Shown here piece after piece: positions 34,460-43,827 of a stretch of DNA of 56,034 nt. The position numbers and the translations under genes are program-made. This DNA is from a bacterium (GTDB lineage Bacteria; Zhuqueibacterota; QNDG01; JAFGCO01). Where the stretch lies: the NCBI GenBank assembly GCA_016930535.1, contig JAFGGN010000087.1, positions 1 through 56,034 on the forward strand. The letters are read 5' to 3'. Numbering within the stretch: the first letter of the stretch is position 1; each line of letters opens with the position of its first letter. Under the pieces are notes generated by a model. That model did not search any database, had not been told where the DNA came from, and saw only the letters and a program-made list of their open reading frames with translations.

Positions 34460-35989
34460 TTATGCTTTGTTGCCTGCCGCTTTTTTTCGCCGGTCCTCCA
34501 GTTCGTCCGCGATCTGCTGGGTCATATTTTTGTCAATCTTGTATAAAGCCAGCAGGATGGTGCAGATTGCGAACAGAATGCCGATATACACACTGGAACA
34601 CATGCGCATGCCTTCTCTGGCAATCGGCGTGTTCGGATTGACGGACTCGTACTGGTACAGTGCAGGCATGATCCATAAAAACGCCGCTCCGCCGAGGCTG
34701 AGCCCCGCTTTCAGCGCAAAACCGATGGTTGCAAATACGATACCCGTGGCACGACGTCCGGTCTGCCATTCCGAATAATCCGCCACATCCGCAAACATGG
34801 CCCAGAGCAGCGGGATGGTCGGTGCATAAACCACGGCAATGATGATCGTCATGATGATCTGACCGGCAACGTCTCCGGGTTTAAGCAGGTAGAAAAGAAA
34901 GGCCGTGATTGTACTCAGCGCGAATCCCGTGACAGCCACCGCTTTTTTCCCGAACCGTTTGGCCAGCGCCGGAGAAAGCAGAATCACGACGATTGTGGTT
35001 GCCGTAAAAAGCATATTGATAATGCTGTTCGCCACATCCGCCACATTGGAGGTTGCCAGAGAGGACGGATCCGCATGAACGATATATCCGAGGGTTTCGA
35101 GAACACCACCGGACGCTGTAGCTCCCTCCGCCAAAGGCGCAGCGGTCAGGCCCACCGACTTCAGCAATCCAAACCAGGCCGCCTTATCGGCATAGAAATG
35201 AAAATAATTATACCAGGCCGTACCTCGAAGCGCCAGAATGGTAAAATGAACCAGTGTCATGAAAAACATGACGGCCCATGGACTGTTTTTCAGAAGATCG
35301 GAGAAGTCCTGTTTGACCGAGGTTTTTTCCTGTGAAACCGGCTGAATACGTTCCTTGGTCGTGAAAAAAGTAATGAGAAACAGAACCACACAGAGACCGG
35401 CCCAGATACTCATCGTCACCTGCCAGCCATGAGCCTGCAGGGGCGAAGGATCCCCGGTGCCCGCGAATTTGGCCACCAGCGGCAATGTAAATCCGCCCAC
35501 GATAAACTGGGCTACATTGACGGCAACAAACCGGTATGAGTTGAGACTGGCCCTCTCCTGCACGTCTCCCGTCATCACGCCTCCCAGTGCGGAATAGGGC
35601 ATATTGTTTGCGGAGTAAAGCGTCATCAGAATGGTGTTGGTGATAAATGCGTAAAAAATCTTGGTCGGTCCCACGAAATCGGGTACGGAATATGCCAGGA
35701 TCATCACGATGCCCCAGGGAATGGATGTCCAGAGAATCCAGGGACGGAACCGGCCCCAGCGTGTCCGTGTGCGGTCTGCAAGGGATCCCATAACCGGATC
35801 GAAAAATGCATCCCATAAACGGGCCACCAGAATGATGGTCGCAGCCAGACCGGCCTTCAGACCGAATACTTTTTCATAGAAAGTCGGCTGAAAAAGTATC
35901 ATTGTCATAAAGACAAAATTTGCGGCTGCATCTCCGCAGCTGTAGCCTGCTTTTTCGAGAAATGTGAGTTTCTGACTGTCTGATTTCAT
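34460..35989 (-). CDS. GPH-family (MelB-like) sugar:cation symporter
   Basis: The 509-aa protein has about 12 membrane spans. Family blocks include GYSCGDAAANFVF, the Asp-rich LWDAFFDPVMGSLADRTRTRWGRFRPWI and NNMPYSALGGVMT. The glycoside-pentoside-hexuronide family imports sugars with Na+ or H+. It lies 52 nt downstream of the GH67 gene, so its cargo is probably glucuronic acid, (methyl)glucuronosyl-xylo-oligomers or xylosides. AGGAG precedes the ATG and a terminator follows the stop. Confidence 0.92.
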   Translation of the reverse strand: MKSDSQKLTFLEKAGYSCGDAAANFVFMTMILFQPTFYEKVFGLKAGLAATIILVARLWDAFFDPVMGSLADRTRTRWGRFRPWILWTSIPWGIVMILAYSVPDFVGPTKIFYAFITNTILMTLYSANNMPYSALGGVMTGDVQERASLNSYRFVAVNVAQFIVGGFTLPLVAKFAGTGDPSPLQAHGWQVTMSIWAGLCVVLFLITFFTTKERIQPVSQEKTSVKQDFSDLLKNSPWAVMFFMTLVHFTILALRGTAWYNYFHFYADKAAWFGLLKSVGLTAAPLAEGATASGGVLETLGYIVHADPSSLATSNVADVANSIINMLFTATTIVVILLSPALAKRFGKKAVAVTGFALSTITAFLFYLLKPGDVAGQIIMTIIIAVVYAPTIPLLWAMFADVADYSEWQTGRRATGIVFATIGFALKAGLSLGGAAFLWIMPALYQYESVNPNTPIAREGMRMCSSVYIGILFAICTILLALYKIDKNMTQQIADELEDRRKKAAGNKA

Positions 35990-36041
35990 AGACGGCTCCT
36001 GTTAAGGGTTAAATTTTATTTAAAAATTGATTGGTCACGCA

Positions 36042-38192
36042 TCATGGAGAATATTCGTGATAAATCGCCTTATTACTGAATCCCTGAAAATAATTCAAAC
36101 AGCTGTCCCGCCATATCGCAGCATCCTTTTGCTGTATGCTGAGCCTGCCGGCCACGTGCCTGAAAACGGCCGGATTCACCTGCCCCTCGAGGGCAGTCCA
36201 GGTATCAACCATGGAATCGACAGTATCCGTTCCGGCGAAGTAATGGCTGCATATTTCTTCCCAGAGGGTGTGCCCGGAACGCATGGTAAAATCCCAGGGC
36301 ACATGATGAAACCAGAGCAGGTATTTTTCCGGACAGGTTTCGGGCGAATCGAACAGTTCCCTCCAGGGCGAAAAATACTGTTTCACCGCCCCGCTGCCTG
36401 CAGAACTGCGGTCAAATCCGATCCCGACACTGTCCGCCCGGTGATAGTAGACCGATGTCCAGTCCCTGCGCGGCGCATCCGAATAACCGGGCTGCGGTCC
36501 ATAGTGAAAATCCGCCTGCATGATGTGATGCAGTCCCAGTGGAGTCATATAATTCACACAGGCTTCCCGGGAGTGCAGCATCATGTTCCTGATTTCCGCG
36601 ACAGTGTTTTCCTGCCACGTCAGGGACATGCGGATCCAGTCATCCGCGATTGCTTCGCTCGTCAGCGTATGGTCCCAGGCCAGACGGCCGAAAGCAAACC
36701 AGTTGGCCTGTGCGAAAAAGTGCCCGGTCCAGTTGCGGTCATTCCCGATATTCGACACGCCGGCAATTCCTGTCATGGTGTAAGGAAGCACGGTCCCGTC
36801 CACAATACGGGCCAGCGAGGATCCTTTGCCGCCGGCATACGTGTCAAATTCAAGGTATTCTTTCCACATGGGGGCGAGATAGACCAGATGTTTTGAATGA
36901 CCCAGATACTCCTGTGTAATCTGCAGTTCGAGCATCAGCGGCGTTTGCGGCATGGCGCCGAACAGGGGCTGTATGGGCTCTCTCGGCTGAAAATCCACAG
37001 GTCCGTTTTTGGACTGCACGAATACATTCGGTTCGAATTGACCATCAAGCGGAACGAATTCGCAATAGGCCCGTTTGGCACGGTCGGCGTCCACTTCAGC
37101 ATTGTAAACAAAGGCGCGCCACATCACCAGACCGCCGTACGGCGCCAGCGCTTCGGCCAGCATGTTCGCGCCCTCCGCATGGGACCGATCGTAATCCTGA
37201 GGACCCGGCATGCCCTCTGAATTGGCCTTCACCAGGAATCCTCCGAAATCCGGAATCCGGTCATAGATCTCCCGGGTCTTGTTTTTCCACCATGCCCGGA
37301 CCCGGGGATCCATGGGATCCGAGGTCGGCAGATCGCCGATTCCCGCCCGCCTGTTTCCGTTGATTTCAAAATCCGCGGATACAGGTGAAGAAAAATTGAT
37401 GGAGAGAAAAACACGGATACCATAGGGGCGGAAAATATCCGCAAGCACGGACACCTTTTCAATATATTCAGGCTTCAGTATGACCGGGTTGGCATTGACA
37501 TTGTTCAGCACCGTTCCGTTAATGCCTATCGAGGCATTCGCTCTCGCGTAATCCGTATACCGGCTGTCCTTTTTTTCCGGCAGTTCCTTCCATTTCCAGA
37601 GGGATTTCCCGGCATATCCGCGTTCGACAGTGCCGTCCAGATTGTCCCAGTGATTCAGAAGACGGTAATGAATTCGGGGCCTGGAAATCAGATTCAGATT
37701 ATTCAGGTTTTTTCCGGTCTGCAGAAAACGCAGCAATCCAAAAGTGCCGTACAAGAGACCCATCTCTTCATTGGCAGTCACAACAATCATCCGGCGGCCT
37801 GCTTTTTCGATCCGCTGGATCAGGTAACCCTCTTCACCGAGTGTCTCGAGCCGTGTTTTATCGACCAGTCCCCCCAGAGCTTTACAGGAACAGCATGCCA
37901 CGATGACATCGGTCTGCCCTGTGACAGAATCCGACACTTCAACCACCTTCCCGAGCAGCCCCGCCAATCCCCGGTGCAGTTCATCCCGGATAATCGAACA
38001 GGTTGGAGACTGCCCGGTCACCGCTGCCGCCCGGATTTCGGCGGAATAGGAATCCAGAACGGCCGTATCCTGAATCGTTCCGTATTTCATCCACAATTCA
38101 TATCCGTCGTCTGCCTGACCGTGTGAAAACCGCTCGCATTCACAAAAAAAACCGATCATTAAAATGACAACGACTATCCGGCTGAATTGCAT
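36042..38192 (-). CDS. GH67 alpha-glucuronidase
   Basis: The protein is about 716 aa with an N-terminal export signal (IVVVILMIGFFCEC, possible lipoprotein). Family motifs run through the body: GYELWMKYG, LLNHWDNLDGTVERGYAGKS, the catalytic-acid segment VKANSEGMPGP, the base segment around FVPLDGQFEPNV and VQSKNGPVDFQPREP, and the C-terminal LLWFHHVPWDF. GH67 removes (4-O-methyl-)glucuronic acid from the non-reducing end of xylo-oligosaccharides. The start at 38192 has AAAGGAG five nt upstream. The symporter follows directly. Confidence 0.95.
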   Translation of the reverse strand: MQFSRIVVVILMIGFFCECERFSHGQADDGYELWMKYGTIQDTAVLDSYSAEIRAAAVTGQSPTCSIIRDELHRGLAGLLGKVVEVSDSVTGQTDVIVACCSCKALGGLVDKTRLETLGEEGYLIQRIEKAGRRMIVVTANEEMGLLYGTFGLLRFLQTGKNLNNLNLISRPRIHYRLLNHWDNLDGTVERGYAGKSLWKWKELPEKKDSRYTDYARANASIGINGTVLNNVNANPVILKPEYIEKVSVLADIFRPYGIRVFLSINFSSPVSADFEINGNRRAGIGDLPTSDPMDPRVRAWWKNKTREIYDRIPDFGGFLVKANSEGMPGPQDYDRSHAEGANMLAEALAPYGGLVMWRAFVYNAEVDADRAKRAYCEFVPLDGQFEPNVFVQSKNGPVDFQPREPIQPLFGAMPQTPLMLELQITQEYLGHSKHLVYLAPMWKEYLEFDTYAGGKGSSLARIVDGTVLPYTMTGIAGVSNIGNDRNWTGHFFAQANWFAFGRLAWDHTLTSEAIADDWIRMSLTWQENTVAEIRNMMLHSREACVNYMTPLGLHHIMQADFHYGPQPGYSDAPRRDWTSVYYHRADSVGIGFDRSSAGSGAVKQYFSPWRELFDSPETCPEKYLLWFHHVPWDFTMRSGHTLWEEICSHYFAGTDTVDSMVDTWTALEGQVNPAVFRHVAGRLSIQQKDAAIWRDSCLNYFQGFSNKAIYHEYSP

Positions 38193-38413
38193 GGACGCTC
38201 CTTTTAGCCATGGTGTAAGTTCACGGCCGGTTGCAGATTTCATCCTAGTAAAATATAACAATGTGCAGTATCACAGGAATATAATAAAAATGGATAAAGC
38301 TGCAAGTATTATAGTGATGTTAATCAAAATAATAACATGTGAATAACAACCATTAACACTCCGGTCCTGCCGCAGCTCCGGGCCTCCGGTGATGAAGACC
38401 GTCATTGCCTGCA

Positions 38414-38438
38414 CCCGCCCTGCCGGGAACAGGGCGGG
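38414..38438 (-). terminator. GC-rich hairpin, possible terminator
   Basis: The 9-bp stem CCCGCCCTG/CAGGGCGGG has a 7-nt loop. It lacks a clear T-run on the minus strand, so termination there would be weak or factor-assisted. Confidence 0.45.
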
Positions 38439-38503
38439 CAGTGCTTTATTTGTGCAACATTAAACTGTTTTATATTACATCTGTTGATTGTTGCATTAAA
38501 TAG

Positions 38504-38537
38504 ACCGGTTCAATGCTGCAGGCTGCATCGAACCGGT
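38504..38537 (-). terminator. Hairpin after the aldose epimerase gene
   Basis: The arms ACCGGTTC and GAACCGGT (38504-38511 and 38530-38537) extend inward by further pairing to about 13 bp. They lie 25 nt beyond the epimerase stop, with a T-richer flank (TCTATTT) on the minus strand. It is a likely terminator. Confidence 0.6.
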
Positions 38538-38561
38538 ACGTTCACGGGACAAGTCCTGACA

Positions 38562-39698
38562 CTATTTTACAGAAAACCTGTATACTGTTACGGTATGATA
38601 TGTTTCGCCCGGATTCAATACCGTACCCGGGAAATTGTCATGATTGGGCGAATCGGGATAATGCTGCGTTTCGAGACAGAATCCACTGCGATACACGTAA
38701 GGCTGTCCGCTCTTCCCTGTCAGAGTCCCGTCCAGAAAATTGCCGCTGTAAAACTGCAGGGCAGGCTCCATGGTAAGCACTTCCATGAAGCGGCCGCTGC
38801 CCGGCTCATAAACCGTGGCGGCGAGCATCGTATCCTGACTGGTCTTGTTCAGTACCCAGTTATGATCGTATCCCGGCCCAAACCGGATTTGTTCATTATC
38901 AATGTCGATACGCTCACCGATGGCATGCGGTTCGGTAAAGTCAAACGGCGTACCAGCCACCGGAGCGATTTCCCCGGTCGGTATCAGTCCCGCATTGACC
39001 GGCGTCGTCTGATCCGCGTGAATGGTCAGAACATGGTCGAGTATATCCCCGTTGCCTTCACCTTTCAGATTGAAATAGGTATGGTTGGTCAGGTTGACGG
39101 GCGTCGGCTTGTTCGTGACTGCATAATAATCAATCACAAGCGCGTTATCTTCAGTGAGCTTATAAGTGACAGTGACATCCAGATCGCCCGGATATCCCTC
39201 TTCTCCGTCTTTGCTCAGATACCGGAGTTTCAGCATATTTTTATCCGGCTCCCGGACGGCATCCCAGACCCTTTTATCGAACCCCTTGATCCCGCCGTGC
39301 AGATGACAGGGCATGCCCGCAGGACTGTTATTTTTGGCCAGGGTATACGTCTCGCCGTTCAGTGTGAACTGTCCGTCGGCGATCCGGTTGCCGTAGCGCC
39401 CGATGATGCAGCCGAAATAGGGAGATTTGGCCACATAGGTTTCGAGTGAATCGAATCCCAGTGCGATATCGGCCAATTCGCCGTTCCGGTCCGGAACCAG
39501 CCATCGAACGATTGTACCCCCGTAATTGGTGATTTCAACCGTGGTTCCCTGGCTGTTTTTCAGTGTATACAAAAAAACATCCTTTCCGTCCACCTGTCCG
39601 AATTTTACCATGACCGTTTCTTTATTTGCGCACATGGCAAACAACATCAGGATAATAACGGATACGGTTATCAGTGTAAAAAGCGACCTGATTTTCAT
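38562..39698 (-). CDS. galM: Aldose 1-epimerase (galactose mutarotase), exported
   Basis: The 378-aa GalM-type mutarotase has an N-terminal hydrophobic segment ending LFAMC, which could be a lipoprotein or signal-peptide end. Family motifs include FGCIIGRYGNRIA, the catalytic-His region LTNHTYFNLKG and the PFDFTEPHAIGE block. It interconverts alpha and beta anomers of sugars released by the neighbouring hydrolases. AAGGAGGG lies just before the ATG. Confidence 0.92.
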   Translation of the reverse strand: MKIRSLFTLITVSVIILMLFAMCANKETVMVKFGQVDGKDVFLYTLKNSQGTTVEITNYGGTIVRWLVPDRNGELADIALGFDSLETYVAKSPYFGCIIGRYGNRIADGQFTLNGETYTLAKNNSPAGMPCHLHGGIKGFDKRVWDAVREPDKNMLKLRYLSKDGEEGYPGDLDVTVTYKLTEDNALVIDYYAVTNKPTPVNLTNHTYFNLKGEGNGDILDHVLTIHADQTTPVNAGLIPTGEIAPVAGTPFDFTEPHAIGERIDIDNEQIRFGPGYDHNWVLNKTSQDTMLAATVYEPGSGRFMEVLTMEPALQFYSGNFLDGTLTGKSGQPYVYRSGFCLETQHYPDSPNHDNFPGTVLNPGETYHTVTVYRFSVK

Positions 39699-39796
39699 GA
39701 CACCCTCCTTTTTGGACCAACGATTCTGTACTGGTTGTTCTTCATTATTGACAATTGATTTAATTTAAAAAGCCGGGAACCCGGAGAGGCACCTTT

Positions 39797-40825
39797 TCAC
39801 GCACTCTGTATGGTTTCCGCAAATGCCCGGATGTTCCCGGTGGTCACATCCGGCGGCATTCCCCCGCCGCATGAAAAAAGCACCATCGACCTGTCTGTCA
39901 ATCCGTCCACCAATGCCCTGGCCGCTTCCCGTACCTGCTCCGGACTTCCTGCTGCCAGTACATCACGCGGAGGAATGTTACCCAGCATCACCACCTTATT
40001 TTGGGTAGCCTTCTTCAGATCGTTCAGCGATACATCGAATCCCATATTGAAAAGATTGATTCCGATCTCCGGAAGATAGGGCATGGATACCTCACAGCGT
40101 GCATCGTTATGAAGGAATTTCACAGACGCGTCCCCATCGTACAATTTTTTGAAATAAGGCAGTCCGAATTCGGTAAATTGTGCATCCCCGACGAAACCGA
40201 TAATATCGTCCAGAAGCAGAATGCCGTCGATTGAGGGAAACGTTTCCCTTTGCAGGTTGAGCCAGTTTTTCAGAAACGACGTAATCTTTTCCATCAGGAC
40301 ATGCACCTTGTCCGGCTCCATCATCATGGTGGTCAGGAATTCGGTTGATCCCATCAGATAGCTGGCAATGTTCAGCGGTCCTCTCGCAACGGCGAAGCGT
40401 ATTTTGTGGCCGGCATCCTCAATCCGGGGGCGGGCCAGTTTCAGCCGGTTCAGCACAAACGGCAGCAGGCCGTCCGTAACCGGATTGGGAACAACCAGAT
40501 CATGGATCTCGGATGAAGAGCTGATAATTTTATGTGCATGCGGAAACTCGTTGGCCGGAAAATTGGATTTCGCACCGAATGCCGAAGGCTCCGTGCACAT
40601 ACCGTATTCTGACCAGAAGCCGGGCAGGAACATCACATCAGGGAATGTCTGTATGGCTTTCAGATTGGCGTCCAGCCAGAGTTGATCGCTGCTGAAATAA
40701 TCGAGAATGGTCATGCCGGCCCAGTTGGGCAGCCAGGGGCTGTCGATAATGAAGCCCACGGGCAGAGGATCGGGCACATCTCCCTGAATGAGTCGAAGCA
40801 GTTGATTCCATTGAAGATCAGTCAT
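39797..40825 (-). CDS. Uroporphyrinogen decarboxylase-fold methyltransferase (MtaA/MtbA-like)
   Basis: The 342-aa protein has the URO-D (beta/alpha)8 fold. A His and a Cys (FLHNDARC) and a later Cys in a Gly-rich turn (SCGGGMPPDVTTGNIRA) match the zinc ligands of corrinoid:CoM-type methyltransferases rather than the Arg/Asp set of HemE. Such proteins move methyl groups between a corrinoid protein and a thiol or cofactor. The partner corrinoid protein is not in the window. AAGGAG precedes the ATG. A demethylation role for methoxylated sugars or lignin is speculation. Confidence 0.78.
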   Translation of the reverse strand: MTDLQWNQLLRLIQGDVPDPLPVGFIIDSPWLPNWAGMTILDYFSSDQLWLDANLKAIQTFPDVMFLPGFWSEYGMCTEPSAFGAKSNFPANEFPHAHKIISSSSEIHDLVVPNPVTDGLLPFVLNRLKLARPRIEDAGHKIRFAVARGPLNIASYLMGSTEFLTTMMMEPDKVHVLMEKITSFLKNWLNLQRETFPSIDGILLLDDIIGFVGDAQFTEFGLPYFKKLYDGDASVKFLHNDARCEVSMPYLPEIGINLFNMGFDVSLNDLKKATQNKVVMLGNIPPRDVLAAGSPEQVREAARALVDGLTDRSMVLFSCGGGMPPDVTTGNIRAFAETIQSA

Positions 40826-40834
40826 ACATTCTCC

Positions 40835-41251
40835 TTACAGTTCCGAAAACACGAGAGGAACACAGTAACTCAGGCCAAGCAGTATGAAGTAAACGATAAG
40901 CACGTAATGCAGCAGCCGCATTCTTTTCAGCCTCCGGTTTTTTGAGGGTTTGAAAAAAGCGGCCTGCCAGACGGCCCGCCACAGCCAGAACGCCGTCAGC
41001 GCCATCAGTATGCCGCGGGACGGCCCCTCCAGTCCGGCCAGCTCCCTGTAATATAACAAAGAAATGCCCCCGAATGCTATAAATAAGAGCAGCAGGGCCA
41101 GATGAATGGTATAAATAATCCGCCGGTTTCTTTCCGTAATGCGGTTAAATTCTTCTTCCCATGAAAATATCTTATAAAACTGCGTATGAAAAAATGCCAT
41201 GAGAAGCGTCAGCACACCTCCTGCAAATATCCCTGTTTCACCGATGTTCAT
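40835..41251 (-). CDS. Small four-helix membrane protein
   Basis: The 138-aa protein has four predicted membrane helices (about 5-22, 45-65, 75-95 and 112-133) and conserved-looking His, Glu and Arg residues near the first loop (HTQFYKIFSWEEEFNRITERN). The start is set by AAGGAGG before the ATG at 41251. It ends 9 nt before the methyltransferase-like gene, so the two are probably cotranscribed. I do not recognise the family. Confidence 0.7.
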   Translation of the reverse strand: MNIGETGIFAGGVLTLLMAFFHTQFYKIFSWEEEFNRITERNRRIIYTIHLALLLLFIAFGGISLLYYRELAGLEGPSRGILMALTAFWLWRAVWQAAFFKPSKNRRLKRMRLLHYVLIVYFILLGLSYCVPLVFSEL

Positions 41252-41460
41252 CAAGCAACCTCCTTCTGCCGAACCATCACGCTGCAGCAAAACGATCCGT
41301 TCTTTGAATCCCGGAAAGTCATCGTCAGGACAGCCAGGATTATATTGATCACCGCATCCCGCAAAGCCGCCTAAGTATCGAATCATGTTCCGGTATCCGC
41401 GGCGGCTTCGTACAGGCATGGATCCGGATTTTCAGCGGACCGGATCTGCCGGTTTGATTG

Positions 41461-42456
41461 TCATTCCGGTTTATCGGCAGCGGCCGGAACGGAATTCCCT
41501 GACTCCGGTGACAGACCGGTCAGGGCTTCCCTGACTTTCTCACCGAAAACGGTCGGCGTGCGCCTGTCCTTCTGCGTCAGTTTGGGGTTGTCCAGCCAGG
41601 ACCATGCGGCCCAGCCGATCTGTTTCTCATCCAGATAGGCCATGAGTTTTGTGCCCCATTCCAGGGTCCTCTGGCCGAATCCGAATTCTCCGGCAAACAC
41701 GGGGTGCGTTTCCGAAAAATCGCCGAAATATTTGTCCCATGCCCAGGGCTCGCCCTTGTGCGGATAAGGATGGGAGGAATAGACGATATTCTTATAAGGA
41801 AGCGGATTTTCCTGCCATCCGCGTAAATCATACGCCCAGTCCAGCCCGCCCACGAAAATCAGGGACTTCGGATGCACGCTGCGTATGGCTTCGATGCACT
41901 CGGCCGCCCGCTGCCGCCATGCCTCCCATGTGGTGTCATGGGGCTCATTGTGAAGATCGTAAAGCACGGCGGAATTGTGTTTGTACCGGCCGGCCAGGTC
42001 GCGCCACATGCCGGCCGCGGTTTCGTCAGGCATCCTCGAGATACGGACCTTTCTGGATTCCCACTGCAGATCCAGCACGACATAGGCGCCGCAATCCGAT
42101 ATCCACTGTATCACGCTGTCCAGAAGCACCTGATACGGCGAATCCTGCACCATCCATTCCTGGTTGAACGGGATGCGCACAATACGGGCATTCCAGTCAT
42201 TGCATATAAATGCCATTTCCTCCCGGCTCATGCCGAATCCCAGGGAGTCGTATTCCATACCCGAACGGTTGACGCCATGCAGAATCCGGATTTCGCCTGT
42301 TTCGTCCACGATCCGGTTTCCCTCGGTACGGAGCCAGGGCAAGGTGGTCCGGTCTGCCCCGGTACGATCCGCCTGATGAAAAAGCGGGACACAGGAAACC
42401 AGTCCGATAAAGGTCCAAATCAACAGGAAAATTCGCCTTTTCATTTGATCACACAT
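41461..42456 (-). CDS. GH5 endoglucanase-like lipoprotein
   Basis: The 331-aa protein has a lipoprotein signal (FLLIWTFIGLVSC). The GH5 (beta/alpha)8 domain has RILHGVNRSGMEYD, RIPFNQEW, acid/base Glu in LYDLHNEPHD, YSSHPYPH and nucleophile Glu in FAGEFGFG. It resembles cellulase-type GH5 enzymes acting on beta-1,4-glucans or related chains. The lipobox suggests tethering to a membrane. The start at 42456 has GGGGAG five nt upstream. The longer reading overlaps the upstream AGE epimerase gene out of frame. Confidence 0.87.
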   Translation of the reverse strand: MCDQMKRRIFLLIWTFIGLVSCVPLFHQADRTGADRTTLPWLRTEGNRIVDETGEIRILHGVNRSGMEYDSLGFGMSREEMAFICNDWNARIVRIPFNQEWMVQDSPYQVLLDSVIQWISDCGAYVVLDLQWESRKVRISRMPDETAAGMWRDLAGRYKHNSAVLYDLHNEPHDTTWEAWRQRAAECIEAIRSVHPKSLIFVGGLDWAYDLRGWQENPLPYKNIVYSSHPYPHKGEPWAWDKYFGDFSETHPVFAGEFGFGQRTLEWGTKLMAYLDEKQIGWAAWSWLDNPKLTQKDRRTPTVFGEKVREALTGLSPESGNSVPAAADKPE

Positions 42457-42506
42457 CGTTACTCCCCTGTATTTCCCGATGCAAGGCGGAACGCTGATAC
42501 GGGTGT

Positions 42507-43715
42507 TCAGAATTGCCCGAGCCGGCGTATCGCCTCCATGCAGGCCCTGCCGTTGTGATAGGGGCTTTTCCATTCGCAGATTTTGTATTCGCTTTCCGCG
42601 GGCACACCGTCCCTCGTGACGCGCCAGAACCACTCGCCGTGATCGTGATCCTTGATATGTTTCATGATAAAATCCCAGGACGCTCTCGCGGCGCTGAAAA
42701 ACGCTTCGCCGCCGCTGATGCGCCATGCATTCAGAAATCCGACCATGGCCTCAGCCTGGGGCCACCAGTGCTTGTCCGTATCTTTCAACGGCCCCGCCGC
42801 GGTGCCCTCATAAAAAAGACCGCCGTCCTCATCCACTCCGTTTTCGAGAACCGCATCGACCATCTTCACGGCCACATCCTCGGCCTCTTTCAGGAGGATC
42901 TCGTCACCGAGCGTTTCCGCGGCCTCCACGAGAAGCCAGCTGCCTTCTATATCATGTCCGAAAGATACTTCATGCGACTGATTGTTCCATGCCTCGTCGA
43001 AAAACAGCATGAACCGGGCATGTTTCAGGTCGATGATGTGGTCCAGAAAAATACGGATATTTTTTTTCAGCCGCCCGGACAGCTCCGGATCCTTCCATAC
43101 ACGGTAGAGATTGGTATACGCCTCGAGCACATGCAGATGGTTGTTCATGGATTTGGGTGTATCCATGTCCTTTTCACTGAGACGGAGGTCCCCGGCCAGC
43201 GACCAGTCCCTTTCATATGTTTCCATATACCCGTCGTACCGCGGTTCACGGCATCTGGTTTCGATCAGCCGATAGATCGCTTTTGCCTCATCCAGGGCGC
43301 CGTCATGACCTGCGGCCATGGCATACTCCGTCAGCGCATAGATCGTAAACGCCTGCCCGTACACTCTTTTTTTTGTATCCACGGGTTTTCCGGCCGCATC
43401 GACCATCCAGAAATATCCGCCATGGTCCGGATCGCTGAAGTGCCGCGCCAGGAATTGGTGGGCCCTTTCCGCGTTTTCCAGATATTCGGGTCTGGGATCG
43501 AACCGGTATGCCGCGGAAAACGTCCACAGAATCCGCGCGTTCAAAATCAGCCCCTTGTGCGCATCCGTTTCCACGGTCAGATCGTTTTTCAACCTTCCGA
43601 CAAATCCGCCATGCACCGGATCCGGGCCATGTTTCACCCAGAAACCGAGAATATTTCCGGACAATTCCTCACGAAGCACCTTTATCCATCCCGCCGCCAT
43701 CTCACGATCGATCAT
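42507..43715 (-). CDS. AGE-family epimerase (cellobiose 2-epimerase-like)
   Basis: The protein is about 402 aa, the usual length of the family, with an (alpha/alpha)6 barrel. Conserved stretches include FWVKHGPDPVHGGFVGRL, LILNARILWTFSAAYR, NNHLHVLEAYTNLYR, SFGHDIEGSWLLVEAAE and KHWWPQAEAMVGF. Cellobiose 2-epimerase converts cellobiose or mannobiose ends at C2, feeding mannan or cellulose breakdown. No signal peptide, so cytoplasmic. The start at 43715 is chosen because homology begins there and a GGAGAAGAG lies upstream. Confidence 0.9.
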   Translation of the reverse strand: MIDREMAAGWIKVLREELSGNILGFWVKHGPDPVHGGFVGRLKNDLTVETDAHKGLILNARILWTFSAAYRFDPRPEYLENAERAHQFLARHFSDPDHGGYFWMVDAAGKPVDTKKRVYGQAFTIYALTEYAMAAGHDGALDEAKAIYRLIETRCREPRYDGYMETYERDWSLAGDLRLSEKDMDTPKSMNNHLHVLEAYTNLYRVWKDPELSGRLKKNIRIFLDHIIDLKHARFMLFFDEAWNNQSHEVSFGHDIEGSWLLVEAAETLGDEILLKEAEDVAVKMVDAVLENGVDEDGGLFYEGTAAGPLKDTDKHWWPQAEAMVGFLNAWRISGGEAFFSAARASWDFIMKHIKDHDHGEWFWRVTRDGVPAESEYKICEWKSPYHNGRACMEAIRRLGQF

Positions 43716-43827
43716 TTCTCTCTCTTCTCCGACCACCTGTTGAATTTCCGATAATTTAAACAATCTGTCCCGCAAATCAAAACGCTGATTCGATGCATTC
43801 CGACAGGACAATCCGGAGCGACCAGGA

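Larger units (their letters stand above)
38193..38561. other. Intergenic region upstream of GH67 with hairpins
   Basis: The first ~150 nt are AT-rich and probably hold the GH67 promoter; one reading is TTGCAG-N16-TATATT on the minus strand, with a separate TATAAT lacking a good -35. The part next to the epimerase gene holds two strong hairpins (38414-38438 and 38504-38537). No gene is supported. Confidence 0.5.

Noticed and set aside
36027..36896. Plus-strand open frame (289 codons)
   Set aside because: Antisense to the GH67 gene; no independent support.
38262..38275. CRP-like palindrome TGTG-N6-CACA upstream of GH67
   Set aside because: The spacing is two bases shorter than the CRP consensus half-site arrangement, so it is probably chance in AT-rich DNA.
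38484..39449. Plus-strand open frame (321 codons)
   Set aside because: Antisense to the aldose 1-epimerase gene, which has full family motifs and a strong ribosome-binding site.
42513..43754. Long plus-strand open frame (413 codons)
   Set aside because: It is exactly antisense to the AGE epimerase gene, whose family motifs are clear. It has no recognisable motif and arises from G/C-rich codon structure.
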